Source: Nocardia nova (GTDB taxonomy: Bacteria > Actinomycetota > Actinomycetes > Mycobacteriales > Mycobacteriaceae). From it: 64,000 nt of DNA. The DNA lies in the NCBI RefSeq assembly GCF_002933465.1, contig NZ_PSZE01000005.1, positions 248,001 through 312,000 on the forward strand, read 5' to 3'. The first letter of the stretch is position 1. Every line of letters starts with the position of its first letter. Both the position numbers and the translations under genes were made by a program. The notes beneath the pieces are model-generated. The model was not told the origin of the DNA, made no database searches, and was given only the letters and a program-made list of their open reading frames with translations. Shown here piece after piece: positions 8,838-17,756 of this stretch.

Positions 8838-10358
8838 TTAGCCCAATCGGGTCACCGCCCGATCGGCGACAGGCGCGCGGCCGCCACCACGCCCGGGGAT
8901 CAGCACGTAGTCGTGCGGATCGAGGGTGGCGAGCTGACCGGTGAACTGGCTGCCGAAGCCCGGGAACATGGTCGCGTTGAAGCCGTCCTCGGTCAGATAC
9001 CAGCTGCGGCAGCCGGAATTCCAGGTGGTCGCCCGCAGCCGGCGCTGCAGCCGGTGGTTGTAGCGGTCCTGGCGGTCGCGGCGCACCTCGAGCGAATGCA
9101 GATTCCGCTCGAGCAGCATGCCGATCGCCGCGGCGAGATAATCGATCTGCGCCTCCATATACACCAGCGCCGAATTGTGCCCGGGACCGGAATTGGGCCC
9201 GAAGGTGAAGAGCAGGTTCGGATAGCCCGCGACGGTCACACTCTTGTACGCGTATGCGCCCCTGCGCCATTCGTCGTCGAGTACCCGCCCGCCCCGGCCG
9301 GTGATCGGGATCGGCGCGCCCGCCTTCGACACCTCGAAACCGGTGGCGAACACGATGCAGTCGAACCGGTGCTCGATCCCCTCGGCGGTGCGGATCCCCG
9401 CCGGCGACATTCCTGCGATCGGCCAGGTGACCAGTGTGCAGTTGTCGCGCTGCAGCGCCGGGTAGTAGTCGCTGCTCATCAGCAGCCGCTTGCATCCGGC
9501 CCGGAAATCGGGGGTCAACTGCCGCCGCAACCACGGATCGCGGACCTGGCTGTGCAGATGGGCCAGCGCCACCGATTCCACGATCCTGGTCAGCGGGGTA
9601 TTCCACACCACGCCCAGCGCCACCGATTCGTGCCCCCAGAACCAGGCCTGCCGGGCGAGCTGCTGGGTCAGTGGCAGGTGCCGGTACAGCTGCCGGGTCA
9701 GGCCGGTGGTGTGCCGGTTGATCCGCGGCAGAACCCAGCCCGGCGTGCGCTGGAACACCTTCACCGAGCCGGCCCGGTCGACCAGTTCCGGGACGATCTG
9801 CACCGCACTGGCACCGGTGCCGACCACGGCCACCTTCTTACCGGTGAAGTCGTAGTCGTGATCCCAGCGGGCGGAGTGGATCATATGACCCTGGTAGCTG
9901 TCGCGCCCCGGAATGTCCGGCAGGCTCGCATTGGCCAGCGGCCCGGACGCGACCACCACCGAACGGGCCCGCACCGGTGCGCGGCCGGCGTCGAAGCCGA
10001 TCTCCCATTCACCCGCCGCCTCGTCGTAGGCCAATCCGGCTACGTTGTGCCCGAAGCGAAGGCATCCGCCGAGCGCGAACTTCTCGACCATCGCCTCGAT
10101 GTAGCCGAGGATTTCCGCACTGCCGGAATAGGTCTGCGACCAATCCGGATTCGGCGCGAAACTGTAGGAGTACAGCCGCGACGGAATATCGCAGGCCGCC
10201 CCCGGATAGGTGTTGTCGCGCCAGGTGCCGCCGACCCGCCGGTCCCGTTCGAAGATCGCGATATTCGTGATTCCGCGCTGCCGCAACCGGATCGCCGCCC
10301 CGATCCCGGCGAATCCGGCTCCGACGATCGCGACGTCCAGCGCGGTGTTCCCGCTCAT
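8838..10358 (-). CDS. Flavin-containing monooxygenase, Baeyer-Villiger type
   Basis: The 506-residue protein opens MSGNTALDVAIVGAGFAGIG, the FAD-binding GxGxxG, then ERDRRVGGTWRDNTYPGAAC. It carries the Baeyer-Villiger fingerprint as YQGHMIHSARW (usual FxGxxxHxxxW) and a second NADPH Rossmann motif GTGASAVQIVPEL. Such enzymes insert oxygen into ketones or act on sulfur or nitrogen centres. ATG 10358 is fixed by its one-base overlap with the stop of the upstream diiron gene, indicating translational coupling. Related mycobacterial clusters (mymA, Rv3083) combine a similar monooxygenase with a LipR hydrolase and an SDR; remnants of both appear upstream here in a single frame. Confidence 0.92.
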   Translation of the reverse strand: MSGNTALDVAIVGAGFAGIGAAIRLRQRGITNIAIFERDRRVGGTWRDNTYPGAACDIPSRLYSYSFAPNPDWSQTYSGSAEILGYIEAMVEKFALGGCLRFGHNVAGLAYDEAAGEWEIGFDAGRAPVRARSVVVASGPLANASLPDIPGRDSYQGHMIHSARWDHDYDFTGKKVAVVGTGASAVQIVPELVDRAGSVKVFQRTPGWVLPRINRHTTGLTRQLYRHLPLTQQLARQAWFWGHESVALGVVWNTPLTRIVESVALAHLHSQVRDPWLRRQLTPDFRAGCKRLLMSSDYYPALQRDNCTLVTWPIAGMSPAGIRTAEGIEHRFDCIVFATGFEVSKAGAPIPITGRGGRVLDDEWRRGAYAYKSVTVAGYPNLLFTFGPNSGPGHNSALVYMEAQIDYLAAAIGMLLERNLHSLEVRRDRQDRYNHRLQRRLRATTWNSGCRSWYLTEDGFNATMFPGFGSQFTGQLATLDPHDYVLIPGRGGGRAPVADRAVTRLG

Positions 10359-11278
10359 CACGCGACCGGCTCGTAGGTCAGTTCCTTCGACCAGGTCGGC
10401 TGCGCGGGCAGCACCCGGTCGGGGATGCGGGCGGTCACCTTCACCAGCGTGTCGGCCAGCAGGTGGTAGGGGTGATCGCGGTTGATGACCCAGTCGCTGT
10501 GCATCTTGACGATCCGGTACATCGGCACCCGGTTCACCACGGGTGTGCGCTCTCCGACCGCCTTGAACCGGCGCATCGCGGTATACAGTTTGTCCTCGTC
10601 GACGCCCATCGCGACGATGTTGTCGCGCATCTTGTTCAGCAGCGGCACATAGCTGAGCACACCGATCATCAGCGACGGCTTCACCCAGCCCCCGACCGGA
10701 TCGATAGCGAGTTTGCGGGCGGTGGAGTGCCCGAGCAGTTCCATCACCGCGTAATCGGTGGCCAGATGCCGGGATTCGTCGGAGTTGATCTTGCGGAACA
10801 CCTCCTGGGCGATCGGATCGGCGATCTCGTCGGTGACGAATTTGATCAGCGCGCCGTCGAGTGCCACCTCCAGCATCGGAATCACCGTGCCCAGAAACGA
10901 CAGCGACATACCATCGGCGTATTTGTCGAGGAAGTCGATGACCAGCTTGACGTTGATGTTCGGTTCGGGGATCTCGTCGCCGTCGAGCATGCCCCAGCGG
11001 CGCATCAGGGCCAGTTCGGCATTGGCGTGGCGCTGTTCCTCGGCGTGGAAGTATCGGTAGATCTCGCGCAGCGTCTGCGTCGGGGCCTTCTTCGCCATCG
11101 CCGCGAAGCCGCGCGCGCCGACGTTCTCGATCCACGTCAGATCCACCATGAACGGCCTCAGTTTGGCGTGCAGTTCGGGGTCGATCAGTTCCGCGCCTGG
11201 CGCGTCCCAATCGATATCGGCCAGCGCCCACTGCCGGGACTTGATCTTGGCCAGCATATCGTCGAAGTCGAAGGACAT
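10358..11278 (-). CDS. Ferritin-like diiron protein, hypothetical
   Basis: This 306-residue alpha-helical protein has two iron-ligand style motifs, FHAEEQRHAN (E80/E81, H84) and NSDESRHLATD (E168, H171). They are spaced as in ferritin-like diiron carboxylate proteins. Other helices (about 40-60 and 120-160) could supply further ligands. It is coupled by a one-base overlap to the monooxygenase, which suggests a shared oxidation pathway. A catalytic oxygenase role is plausible but not shown; an electron-transfer or protective role is also possible. It follows the defective hydrolase frame by one base, so all three form one transcript. Confidence 0.75.
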   Translation of the reverse strand: MSFDFDDMLAKIKSRQWALADIDWDAPGAELIDPELHAKLRPFMVDLTWIENVGARGFAAMAKKAPTQTLREIYRYFHAEEQRHANAELALMRRWGMLDGDEIPEPNINVKLVIDFLDKYADGMSLSFLGTVIPMLEVALDGALIKFVTDEIADPIAQEVFRKINSDESRHLATDYAVMELLGHSTARKLAIDPVGGWVKPSLMIGVLSYVPLLNKMRDNIVAMGVDEDKLYTAMRRFKAVGERTPVVNRVPMYRIVKMHSDWVINRDHPYHLLADTLVKVTARIPDRVLPAQPTWSKELTYEPVA

Positions 11279-11279
11279 G

Positions 11280-12188
11280 TCAGACTCCTGCCTTCTCGCT
11301 GTCGGCCGATGCCGGAGTCGAATCCGCTTGCGGCAGAAATCGGTTCAGCACGCCGAGGGCTCGGGTGTAGGTGGCCGGGAATTGTCGTTCGAGATGCCAG
11401 ACGACCACCGCGTCCAACTGCGGCAGCACATGCAGGCGGCCGCGCTGGTGGGCGTCGAGGGTGATGCGCGCGACGTGGTCGGGCGAGAAGCCGGTCCAGC
11501 GCATCAGGGCGAGGTCGCGAAGGTGATGGGCGTCGTTGGCGAGCATTTCCGCGACGCTCACCTGAACGAACAACGGGGGCAACGCGATTCCGGCGGGGAT
11601 ACGCAGCCGCAGCCGTGGCGAATCCTCGGGTTCGTCGCCGGTGTACAACCGCACCGCGGCAAGGCCGGTGCGCGCGCAGGCCATGGCCTCGGCGGCGCGG
11701 CGTTCGCAGCCGCGGGCCAGTAGCCAGCGGTAGCCCTCGGCCACATCGTCGGCCGCGGCCGGAAAGGGGTGTTCGGGGGCGAGCCGATAGTCGACCACGA
11801 AGACCGGGAGTCCGGTGGCGCGTGACAGTCGCGACGCCAGTCCGCGATGGGTGCGCGCCGAGCAGATGACAGAGCCGCTGCCGTGCACGTAGTACAGGGC
11901 GCGATGGCCGTGGCCGACACCTGCCGCGCGCACCCACTCCCCGCGCAGCGAACCCGAACGCACCTGTGTCACACAGGTTCCCGGCAGCACCGGTCCGCAG
12001 ATCGCCATGATCGACGCGACCAGCCCACGGGCGGCAGCGATGCCGAGCGGATTCGCCGGCAGCAGGCAGTTGATAGGCCGTACCCCGTACCGCCCCGCGG
12101 TCAGCGCCGGCCGCGAACGCAGCGACGGTGACGACGGGACCGGTGCGGTGGCCGACGGTGAGGTCTCCGTTGACCTTCTCGTCTCCAT
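11280..12188 (-). pseudogene. Chimeric frame: LipR-like hydrolase with deleted active site joined to an SDR C-terminus
   Basis: One open frame of 302 codons contains two unrelated parts. Residues about 95-160 are alpha/beta-hydrolase (HSL/LipR type): YYVHGSGSVIC, then VDYRLAPEHPFPAAADDVAE and GYRWLLARG. The stretch that should hold the nucleophile GDSAGG is absent, and the chain jumps to a late hydrolase segment (PPLFVQVSVAEMLANDA). From about residue 220 the sequence reads RWTGFSPDHVARITLDA, RLHVLPQLDAVVVWHLERQF and YTRALGVLNRFLP, the typical tail of SadH-like SDR enzymes. The simplest reading is two deletions that fused neighbouring lipR- and sadH-type genes while keeping the frame. Catalysis is unlikely. 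Confidence 0.65.
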
Positions 12189-12205
12189 ACACCGAGCATC
12201 AGCTA

Positions 12206-12240
12206 CCTATGTGCCATTTGTCAATGGCAGATTACATAGG
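12206..12240. promoter_or_regulatory. Nested palindrome upstream of the monooxygenase cluster
   Basis: Inner arms TGCCATT and AATGGCA (12212-12229) flank TGTC, and outer arms CCTATGT and ACATAGG (12206-12212, 12234-12240) repeat the symmetry. It lies 18-52 bases before the ATG at 12188. The minus strand also reads TTGACA with a 17-base gap to a weak TGATGC, so the dyad would cover the -35 region. A regulator-binding operator is the likely role. Confidence 0.55.
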
Positions 12241-12434
12241 CGGTCTCGGGCAGGCTGGGCCACCTCCGTGACCAGGACTCCGAGCATGTCCCGCGCGAGT
12301 TCGGCATGTTCGCGTAGGTCCGGAGATGCCTCGTTCGCGGCGAGTTCGACGATGGTGTTCAGTTCACCGAAGGCCACCACCAGGCGGCGCAACGCGGCGC
12401 GCTGCTGGGCGGCCGAGAGGCCGTTGATACTCAC
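12207..12434 (-). CDS. Small helical hypothetical protein
   Basis: The 75-codon frame begins at GTG 12434 (MSINGLSAAQQRAALRRLVV) and encodes a mostly amphipathic alpha-helical peptide with no cysteines or membrane segment. Its last codons overlap the palindrome at 12206-12240. No strong ribosome site is seen and I do not recognise the family. It sits between the SARP gene and the monooxygenase cluster on the same strand. Confidence 0.35.
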   Translation of the reverse strand: MSINGLSAAQQRAALRRLVVAFGELNTIVELAANEASPDLREHAELARDMLGVLVTEVAQPARDRLCNLPLTNGT

Positions 12435-12464
12435 ATCCGAGGGATCGCCACGCCGGATATTTCG

Positions 12465-14390
12465 TTACGGCGCCGAACGATCGAGGAGTGCGCCGGCCGG
12501 ACCGAGGCTCAGCATGCCGGTGCCCGCCCCGAGCAGTTCGCCGCGGGCCGGGGACAGGGCGCGATACACCTGACGCGCGGTACTCCGGTCCGCGCATCGG
12601 TCGGCGGCGATTCCCAGTAGCGCCCAACGCAATTCGGCCATGTGGTCCGGCGGCGGCGCCGGCGCCGCGTGCAGCAGCTCGTGGGCGCGCTCGGGTTCGA
12701 GCAGCGCGGCGACGTAGGGAGTGTTCAGCCCGAAGTCGGCCGCGGCGGATTCGGCCGGGTCCCGGCCTGCCCGCAGCGCGAGGCACAGGCCGGTCAGCGG
12801 CGCGAGACCCGCTGCGACACCGGGCATTCCGCAGCCCGGCAGGGTGGCGAGTGCGCGTTCGTAGGCGTCTGCCACCTCCGGCTCCGGCCGGTCGGTGAGG
12901 ACCGTGCGCAGCGCGCGGTACCAGGTGGTGAACACCCCGACCAGGTCGCGCTCGTAGCGCACCGCGAGCCGGTCGGCCGCGGCGGCATGCTCGTCGGCGA
13001 CGGCCACATCGCCCACCGCGGCCGCGGCCTGCATGGCGACGAGATGCCCCAGGATCAGGTAGGTCGACAGGTCGTGCCGGCGCGACACCGTGATCAGCTC
13101 CTGAGCGAGCCGCGCCCGCCTCGGCCACCGCCCCGGCGTGTGGAAGGACTGCAGGAATCGAGCGTCGAGAGCGAGCACGAGCACGGCCGGATCACCCAGG
13201 TCGCGGGCGATGCGTTCGGCCGCTCGCGCGGCGTCCGCGCCGGACGTGCCACGGCGGCCGCGGGTTTCGATCGCGAACAGGGCGAGCAGCCGGGCGCGCA
13301 GCGCGGGCGCGGCGTCGTCGTCCAAGCGTTCGAGGGTGGTGCGGGCGGCCTCGGCCACGCGCGCCGACCGGGCCGGATCGTCGAGCACCGACCAGACTCC
13401 CGGTACCTCCATGCGGGTCAGCGCGGTGGCCGTGAGTTCGGGATCGTCGTTCGCGAGCAGGTCGTCGATCGCGTGGGCCCGGCGGTCCTGGGCGGTCATC
13501 AGACCGGTCGCGTCGGTGAGTGCCAGGCCGCGCAGCAGATCGGCGGAGGAGGTGAGGCGGCTGCGTGGGCCGGTGGCGCCGTAGGCGGCGACGGTCTCAC
13601 GCCACAATCGGTGCTCGCCGAATTCCGGTTCTCCGGTGAGGATTTCGCGTTCGAGGGCGATCAGTTCGGCGCTGGGATCCAATCCGGCCTCCGAACCGAG
13701 CCGGGTTCGGGCACGCCGCAGGACCGCCAGCGCGTCGGCCCGCCGCCCGGCCTGCCACAGTCCTCGCGCCTGCAGCAGCCAGGCCCGCTCCCGCCCGGGA
13801 TGCTCGTGCAGATGCGTTTCGAGTTCGGCGACGGCCTGTTCCGGCCGTCCCTGCCGGATCCGCGCCTCCGCGAGCATTTCCACTGCCGCCGAACGCAGTT
13901 GTGCGAGCTTCGCGATTTCTCCGTCCGCCCACCGGTAGTCGCCGTAGGCGTCTCCGCGCCAGAGCCCGAGGGCCGTTTCCAGCGTCTCGATCCGCTGTGG
14001 CCCGGCCTGATTCGCCGCCGCGCGGATCAGATCGTCGAAATACCAGGCGTCGACGTGATCGCGAGGCAGCACCACGCGGTATCCGGTGCCCTCGGTGACG
14101 ATCACGCGGGAAGGGGTGCGCGCCGCGCGGCCGGGCTCCAGGGCGCGACGCAGTGCCGCGACGAAGGTGCGCACGGCGGCGATCGCGCCCGGCGGCGGGT
14201 CCTCCCACAGGTCTGCCACCAAGGCCGGCACCGGCACCACCCGTCCGCCGGCGGCGATCAGGCGGGCCAGCATTTCGGCGTGCCGGGGGCCGTGCAGCGG
14301 CAGTGGCGTCCCGTCGGCGGCGACGGCCCGAACCGGCCCCAGGACTCCGGCTGACGGTGCCGCGCCGCGGCCGGTGAGCTGTGCACTCAT
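12465..14390 (-). CDS. SARP-type transcriptional activator (AfsR/DnrI/RedD family) with BTAD domain
   Basis: The 641-residue protein starts MSAQLTGRGAAPSAGVLGPV. Residues about 15-105 form an OmpR-like winged helix (LHGPRHAEMLARLIAAGGRV, then ALVADLWEDPPPGAIAAVRT). A bacterial transcriptional activation domain follows at about 110-265 (ETALGLWRGDAYGD). The remaining 370 residues are TPR-like helices without the NB-ARC ATPase P-loop seen in AfsR. Such activators usually switch on secondary-metabolite or stress genes. ATG 14390 is chosen for the N-terminal beta-strand; ATG 14417 is an alternative adding nine residues. It is divergent from the hydrolase gene at 14460, which is a plausible target. 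Confidence 0.88.
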   Translation of the reverse strand: MSAQLTGRGAAPSAGVLGPVRAVAADGTPLPLHGPRHAEMLARLIAAGGRVVPVPALVADLWEDPPPGAIAAVRTFVAALRRALEPGRAARTPSRVIVTEGTGYRVVLPRDHVDAWYFDDLIRAAANQAGPQRIETLETALGLWRGDAYGDYRWADGEIAKLAQLRSAAVEMLAEARIRQGRPEQAVAELETHLHEHPGRERAWLLQARGLWQAGRRADALAVLRRARTRLGSEAGLDPSAELIALEREILTGEPEFGEHRLWRETVAAYGATGPRSRLTSSADLLRGLALTDATGLMTAQDRRAHAIDDLLANDDPELTATALTRMEVPGVWSVLDDPARSARVAEAARTTLERLDDDAAPALRARLLALFAIETRGRRGTSGADAARAAERIARDLGDPAVLVLALDARFLQSFHTPGRWPRRARLAQELITVSRRHDLSTYLILGHLVAMQAAAAVGDVAVADEHAAAADRLAVRYERDLVGVFTTWYRALRTVLTDRPEPEVADAYERALATLPGCGMPGVAAGLAPLTGLCLALRAGRDPAESAAADFGLNTPYVAALLEPERAHELLHAAPAPPPDHMAELRWALLGIAADRCADRSTARQVYRALSPARGELLGAGTGMLSLGPAGALLDRSAP

Positions 14391-14459
14391 CGGTTGCTCA
14401 TTCCCGCCGCCGAGCATGGATACCGCACCGAACCAGCCTAGAGAACGGATCGTCACCGC

Positions 14460-15341
14460 ATGTCCGCACCCATCATCCCCGGTTTCGACTACGACCGCGT
14501 TCCGGTTGCCGACGATGTCGCGTTGTCCGTGGCGCACGCCGGCTCCGGGACCCCGATCGTGCTGCTGCACGGCTTCCCGCAGACGCATCTGATGTGGCGT
14601 CACGTCGCACCGGCGCTGGCCCGCGACCATATGGTGCTGTGCCCGGACCTGCGCGGCTACGGCGACAGCGACAAACCGGTTGCCACCCATTCCGGCACCT
14701 ACGCCAAACGCACGATGGCCTCCGATGTGATCGCGCTGGCCGACCACTTCGGATTCGACCGGTTCGCGCTGGCCGGACACGACCGCGGCGCCCTGGTGGC
14801 GATTCGCGCCGGACTGGACCGTCCCGATCGGATCTCCCATCTCGCGGTGCTGGATGTGCTGCCGACGTCGGATATGTGGGAGGTCCTGCACGGCCACACC
14901 GCCGCGGTCGCATTCCATCTCTACCTGATGGCCCAGCCGCCCGGGCTGCCCGAGCGCATGATCCGCGCGAGCGCCGACGACTTCTTCGGTCATTTCCTCG
15001 ACGCCTGGTGCCTTCGCCCCGAGGCGATTCCCGATGACGTCCGCGCGGAGTACCTGCGGGCGTGTGCCGGCGCGGTCGATTCGATCGTCGCCGACTACCG
15101 CGCCTCGGCCACCATCGATCTCGACCACGATCGGGCCGACCGCGCCGCCGGACGCCGACTCACCATGCCTGTCACCGTGATTCAGCAGGATTGGGGCGCC
15201 GAACTCGGCTACGACGCGGCCGCGGTATGGCGTGAGTGGGCAGCCGATCTCGACCACCGCACTCTCGCACTGGGACATTTCATGGCCGAGGAAGCGCCGG
15301 ACCAGGTAGCCGGGGTGCTCACCGACCTGCTGCGCCGCTGA
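14460..15341 (+). CDS. Alpha/beta hydrolase, haloacetate dehalogenase/epoxide hydrolase-like
   Basis: The 293-residue protein has the oxyanion motif LLHGFPQ (36-41), RGYGDSDKP (65-73), the nucleophile Asp108 in GHDRGA, and the catalytic His in LGHFMAEE near residue 273. An Asp nucleophile in GHDRG together with RGYGDS is shared by fluoroacetate dehalogenases and soluble epoxide hydrolases. WGAELGYDAAAVWREWA is likewise frequent in haloacetate dehalogenase annotations. The exact substrate needs the cap-domain halide-pocket residues, which I cannot confirm by eye. It is divergent from the SARP gene. Confidence 0.86.
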   Translation: MSAPIIPGFDYDRVPVADDVALSVAHAGSGTPIVLLHGFPQTHLMWRHVAPALARDHMVLCPDLRGYGDSDKPVATHSGTYAKRTMASDVIALADHFGFDRFALAGHDRGALVAIRAGLDRPDRISHLAVLDVLPTSDMWEVLHGHTAAVAFHLYLMAQPPGLPERMIRASADDFFGHFLDAWCLRPEAIPDDVRAEYLRACAGAVDSIVADYRASATIDLDHDRADRAAGRRLTMPVTVIQQDWGAELGYDAAAVWREWAADLDHRTLALGHFMAEEAPDQVAGVLTDLLRR

Positions 15342-15434
15342 GCGACACATCCGGCACGTCGCGGCCGCGCGCTCACTGTGCCGGGCACGTACAGTGCGCG
15401 GTATCGGACGATCGCAGGCGAGGGGGCCGTAGAG

Positions 15435-16955
15435 GTGAGCAGCGACAGCCGGGCGAACGAGATACGCAGTGGCGCCGACACCTACGCGCACAGTGGCGCC
15501 GACACCTACGCGCACAGTGGCGCCGACACCTACGCGCACAGTGGCGCCGACACCTACGTGCACAGCGGCACCGACACGCGCGGCGGCGCAGCGGGCCACG
15601 AACGCACCGGCACCGATTTCGACGCGCGCACCGGCGCAGTGACGGAAACGCACACCGGCGCGGTGACGATGGCCGACGAACGCATCGGCGTCAACGATGC
15701 GGTCGCCGCCGTCCTCACCCGCTGGATCGGATCGATGCCCGCGCTGTATCTGGTGCTGATCGGGTTCAGCGCCTGGATGGCGCTGGCGACCTGGGGGCCG
15801 CTGCGCCCGGTGGACCCGTATCCGTTCCCGTTCCTGCTGTTCGTCGACAATGTCGCGCAGCTGATCCTGTGCTTGGTGATCCTGGTGGGCCAGCGGGTGC
15901 TCAGCGCCGCCGCCGACCGCCGCTCGGTGCAGACCTACGAGAACACCGAGGCGATCTTCGCCCAGGTCGCGGATCTGCAGGCGCATCTGGACCACCACGA
16001 CCGCGCGCTCAGCCGCGGCCTGAGCCTGCTCGAGTCGACGCCGCATCCGTGGATCGAACGGCATCGGGTGCAGCCGCCGCCGCAGGCCGCCGACCAGGCG
16101 GTCAGTACCAACGACCGGATCGCGGTGTGGCTGACCGAGCGGCTGGGCAGCGTGTGGGGCTTCTATCTCGCGCTCGGTTCGCAGATTCTGTGGGTTGCGC
16201 TGGCGCAGGCGGGAATTCAGCGCGTGGACCCCTACCCGTTCGCCTTCATGGCGTTTCTGTCCACGCTCGCGCAACTGGTGTTCATGATCGTGATCATGGT
16301 CGGTCAGGACGTCCTCGGGCGCACCGGTGACCGCCGTTCCGAGCAGACGTTCCTCGATGCACAGGCGGTGCTTCACGAATGCCGGCGGATGAAGGCCCGG
16401 CTCACCGCACAGGACCGCGTCATCGACAGCCTCACCGGTTACGTCACCGACCGGGTCAGCGAACAACTCGGCCGGGCGCTGCACGAAACCAGCGAACGGG
16501 TCGACCACCAGGCCCGCGCCCACACCGTCATGACCACCGGTGAAGCGCCGGCCGACGCCGCCGCCCTGCGCCACTGGAACGAGCTCAGCGAACAGGACCG
16601 CCGCACCTATCGGCTGCAGGCCCGCGGTATCGGCGAAGATCTGGCCGCGATCGGCTGCTTCATGGTGCCCGCCTTCGATCCGGCCTTCGCGGTCACCTTC
16701 GACGACGACGAGATCGGGCTGCTCGCACGGCTCGACTACGAACGCCGGATCGCGGATCGGCGCGCCCTGCTCGGCGGATCCGCCCACCCCGATCCCGACG
16801 ACGCCGAACCGCTGCCGTGGCCGGACCTGCCCCGGTCCGCGCGGATCCGCTACCTGCAGGCGGCCCGGCGCATCCCGATCATGATCTCCGGCGCCGGTTT
16901 CCAGGTGCTGCGCAGCACCCCGCCCCGGGTCCGCGACGCCGCCCGCGCCACCTGA
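15435..16955 (+). CDS. Membrane protein with two DUF1003-like halves and an N-terminal octapeptide repeat
   Basis: This 506-residue protein starts at GTG 15435, preceded by AGGGGG. Residues 12-43 are four SGADTYAH units plus a degenerate fifth, then TG-rich degenerate copies to about residue 80. Two homologous membrane modules follow. Each has a first helix, a DPYPFPFLL or DPYPFAFMA turn and a second helix (about 98-170 and 225-300), the DUF1003 pattern of two transmembrane helices around DPYPF. DUF1003 proteins normally have one copy. A helical cytoplasmic tail of about 200 residues follows, with no recognised domain. The function of DUF1003 is unknown. Confidence 0.8.
   Translation: MSSDSRANEIRSGADTYAHSGADTYAHSGADTYAHSGADTYVHSGTDTRGGAAGHERTGTDFDARTGAVTETHTGAVTMADERIGVNDAVAAVLTRWIGSMPALYLVLIGFSAWMALATWGPLRPVDPYPFPFLLFVDNVAQLILCLVILVGQRVLSAAADRRSVQTYENTEAIFAQVADLQAHLDHHDRALSRGLSLLESTPHPWIERHRVQPPPQAADQAVSTNDRIAVWLTERLGSVWGFYLALGSQILWVALAQAGIQRVDPYPFAFMAFLSTLAQLVFMIVIMVGQDVLGRTGDRRSEQTFLDAQAVLHECRRMKARLTAQDRVIDSLTGYVTDRVSEQLGRALHETSERVDHQARAHTVMTTGEAPADAAALRHWNELSEQDRRTYRLQARGIGEDLAAIGCFMVPAFDPAFAVTFDDDEIGLLARLDYERRIADRRALLGGSAHPDPDDAEPLPWPDLPRSARIRYLQAARRIPIMISGAGFQVLRSTPPRVRDAARAT
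15468..15563 (+). repeat. 24-bp in-frame tandem repeat, four copies
   Basis: Four 24-base units start at 15468, 15492, 15516 and 15540. The first three are identical and the fourth differs by one base; a diverged fifth unit follows. Each encodes SGADTYAH in the N-terminus of the DUF1003 protein. Near-identity points to recent expansion and likely copy-number variation between strains. Confidence 0.95.
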
Positions 16956-16971
16956 CGTAAGGTCGCGATCC

Positions 16972-17736
16972 ATGAGCGAGGATCTGTTGGGTAAGGGTGC
17001 GCTGGTCAGCGGTGCGAGTCGCGGCATCGGGTACGCGGTGGCGGCGGAACTGCTACGGCGCGGGGCGAACGTGCTGATCACCGCCCGCAAACCGGAACCT
17101 CTGGCCGAGGCGGCCGACCGGCTGCGCGGGCTCGGCCATCCGGGAAAAGTTGTTGCGCTGGCGGGCAATTCGGGTGACGAGGCGGCGCGCGCCGAGCAGG
17201 TCGACACCGCCGTCGCCGAATTCGGATCCCTGGACATCCTGATCAACAACACCGGCATCAACCCCGTCTACGGGTCGTTGATGGAGGCCGATCTCGGAGC
17301 GGTGCGCAAGATCTTCGATGTCAACGTGGTCGCCGCGCTGGGATATGTGCAGCAGGCCTACCGGGCGTGGATGGGCGAGCACGGCGGCGCGGTGGTGAAC
17401 CTCGCGAGTGTGGCCGGCATCCGCTCGACGGGTGTGATCGCCGCCTACGGCGCGTCCAAGGCGGCCCTCATCCGGCTCACCGAGGAACTGGCCTGGCAGC
17501 TCGGTCCGTCGATCCGGGTGAACGCCGTCGCGCCGGGCGTGGTCAAGACGAAATTCGCCGACGCGCTGGTCACCGACAACGAGGAGGCCGTCGCCGCGAC
17601 CTATCCGCTGCGGCGCCTGGGCACGCCCGAGGATGTCGCCGCGCTGGTCGGATTCCTGGTCTCCGATCAGGCCGCATGGATCACCGGCGAGGTGGTGCGG
17701 GTCGACGGCGGCCTGCTCGCGACCGGCGGTATCTGA
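16972..17736 (+). CDS. SDR family oxidoreductase, FabG-like
   Basis: A classical 254-residue SDR with VSGASRGIG at residues 12-20, NNTGIN near 92, catalytic Ser in NLASVAG, YGASK near 160, and a C-terminal WITGEVVRVDGGLLATGG. These are the full set of classical SDR motifs, including the tetramer-forming C-terminus. The ribosome site is weak (taaggtcg). It follows the DUF1003 gene by 16 bases, so co-transcription is likely. The substrate is not predictable. Confidence 0.9.
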   Translation: MSEDLLGKGALVSGASRGIGYAVAAELLRRGANVLITARKPEPLAEAADRLRGLGHPGKVVALAGNSGDEAARAEQVDTAVAEFGSLDILINNTGINPVYGSLMEADLGAVRKIFDVNVVAALGYVQQAYRAWMGEHGGAVVNLASVAGIRSTGVIAAYGASKAALIRLTEELAWQLGPSIRVNAVAPGVVKTKFADALVTDNEEAVAATYPLRRLGTPEDVAALVGFLVSDQAAWITGEVVRVDGGLLATGGI

Positions 17737-17756
17737 ACCGGCCGGCCGCACACCCG

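Noticed and set aside
15468..15563. Regular 24-bp repeats as a CRISPR array
   Set aside because: The repeats are contiguous without spacers, are in frame with a protein and have no cas genes nearby.
12465..17261. A 1598-codon stop-free frame on the minus strand running through the SARP, hydrolase and DUF1003 genes
   Set aside because: Only the part up to 14390 has domain motifs. The rest is antisense to well-supported genes and arises from high third-position G+C.
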